This document shows positions 63,860 to 64,000 of a stretch of 64,000 nt of DNA, one piece after another. Position 1 is the first letter of the stretch; each line of letters opens with the position of its first letter. A model generated the notes under the pieces. That model saw only the letters and a list, made by a program, of their open reading frames with translations. It made no database searches and was not told where the DNA came from. A program made the position numbers and the translations under genes. Source of the DNA: Alkaliphilus serpentinus (GTDB lineage: Bacteria; Bacillota; Clostridia; Peptostreptococcales; Natronincolaceae); contig NZ_WBZB01000014.1 of the NCBI RefSeq assembly GCF_009017255.1, forward strand, positions 1 to 64,000, read 5' to 3'.

Positions 63860-64000
63860 TTAGTCAATAATTGTAAGCTCCTTAGTATAGTTATTTAAAA
63901 CCTCACAGCCGTCCTCTGTTACCAGAACCAAATCTTCAATCCGAACCCCTACTTTATTAGGAAGGTAGATGCCGGGTTCAATGGAAAAAATCATTCCTGC
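63860..64000 (-). CDS. M24 family Xaa-Pro aminopeptidase, C-terminal fragment (runs off the window)
   Basis: The 46 visible residues are the typical end of creatinase/prolidase-fold peptidases: [21 protein letters not shown], including the EPGIY metal-ligand Glu and the GVRIED region with the last Glu ligand. The N-terminal part is beyond position 64000. Complete function (Xaa-Pro aminopeptidase or dipeptidase) cannot be read from this end. Confidence 0.85.
   Translation of the reverse strand, partial: AGMIFSIEPGIYLPNKVGVRIEDLVLVTEDGCEVLNNYTKELTIID

Overview
The window looks like chromosomal DNA of a low-GC, Gram-positive, endospore-forming anaerobe of the Clostridia. An Alkaliphilus/Natronincola-like lineage is my guess from protein flavour, not something I could test. 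Supporting signs are AT-rich intergenic DNA, strong AGGAGG-type ribosome binding sites, frequent TTG/GTG starts, a ger spore-germination locus, a SipW/TasA-type surface-fibre locus, c-di-GMP-I and TPP riboswitches, and an in-frame UGA followed by a bacterial-type SECIS hairpin. I see no rRNA, tRNA, CRISPR array, prophage or intact insertion sequence.

Layout. 0.1-9 kb: calcium-type P-ATPase, cytosine deaminase, gamma-carbonic-anhydrase-like protein, an exported coiled-coil protein followed by an OmpR/histidine-kinase pair, then (minus strand) kynureninase with a lysine-less PLP-fold/GNAT fusion. 10.7-14.3 kb: a degenerate-GGDEF membrane protein translationally coupled to a processive GT2 glycosyltransferase, then an ABC-F ATPase. 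14.7-21.9 kb: the most coherent system, made of a BTAD/SARP regulator ending in a degenerate GGDEF domain with an RxxD site, a repeat-rich surface protein, signal peptidase SipW, three TasA/camelysin-type proteins and an LPETG wall-anchored protein. Two c-di-GMP-I riboswitches sit between genes of this operon. 21.9-26.4 kb (minus): split chromate transporter, LtaS-like sulfatase, DUF401 permease.

26.6-32 kb: small CMD protein, SASP-like small protein, a complete antibiotic-type attenuation leader in front of a 32-codon ABC-F stub, an oxidoreductase, a frameshifted SLH/HtrA protease and an MFS permease. 32.1-37.5 kb: divergent ger locus (A, C and D subunits on minus; two B subunits on plus). 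37.7-41.3 kb: LacI-type regulator with clustered operators, then glycogen phosphorylase. 41.4-49.2 kb: CDF efflux protein, exonuclease III, ThiT with TPP riboswitch, threonine-dehydrogenase-like epimerase, DUF4870 protein, dihydrolipoamide dehydrogenase, RidA. 49.5-53.4 kb: lysozyme-like membrane protein and a Cache-PAS-GGDEF-HD-GYP protein, an intact c-di-GMP enzyme that could feed the riboswitch-controlled locus.

53.7-64 kb: acetyltransferases, a CD3324-like DNA-binding protein, a 55-aa zinc ribbon, a hidden 82-aa selenoprotein gene (55218-55466), an unassigned structured element, a broken DUF421 gene, a GNAT-nitrilase fusion, a DUF2087 remnant, a CBS protein, a possible class I terpene-synthase-fold enzyme, PlsY, a second ABC-F ATPase and the C-terminus of an M24 aminopeptidase running off the edge.

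The two findings I consider strongest are the selenoprotein gene, which ordinary gene callers split at UGA, and the c-di-GMP wiring of the SipW/TasA locus (two riboswitches plus a SARP-degenerate-GGDEF regulator).
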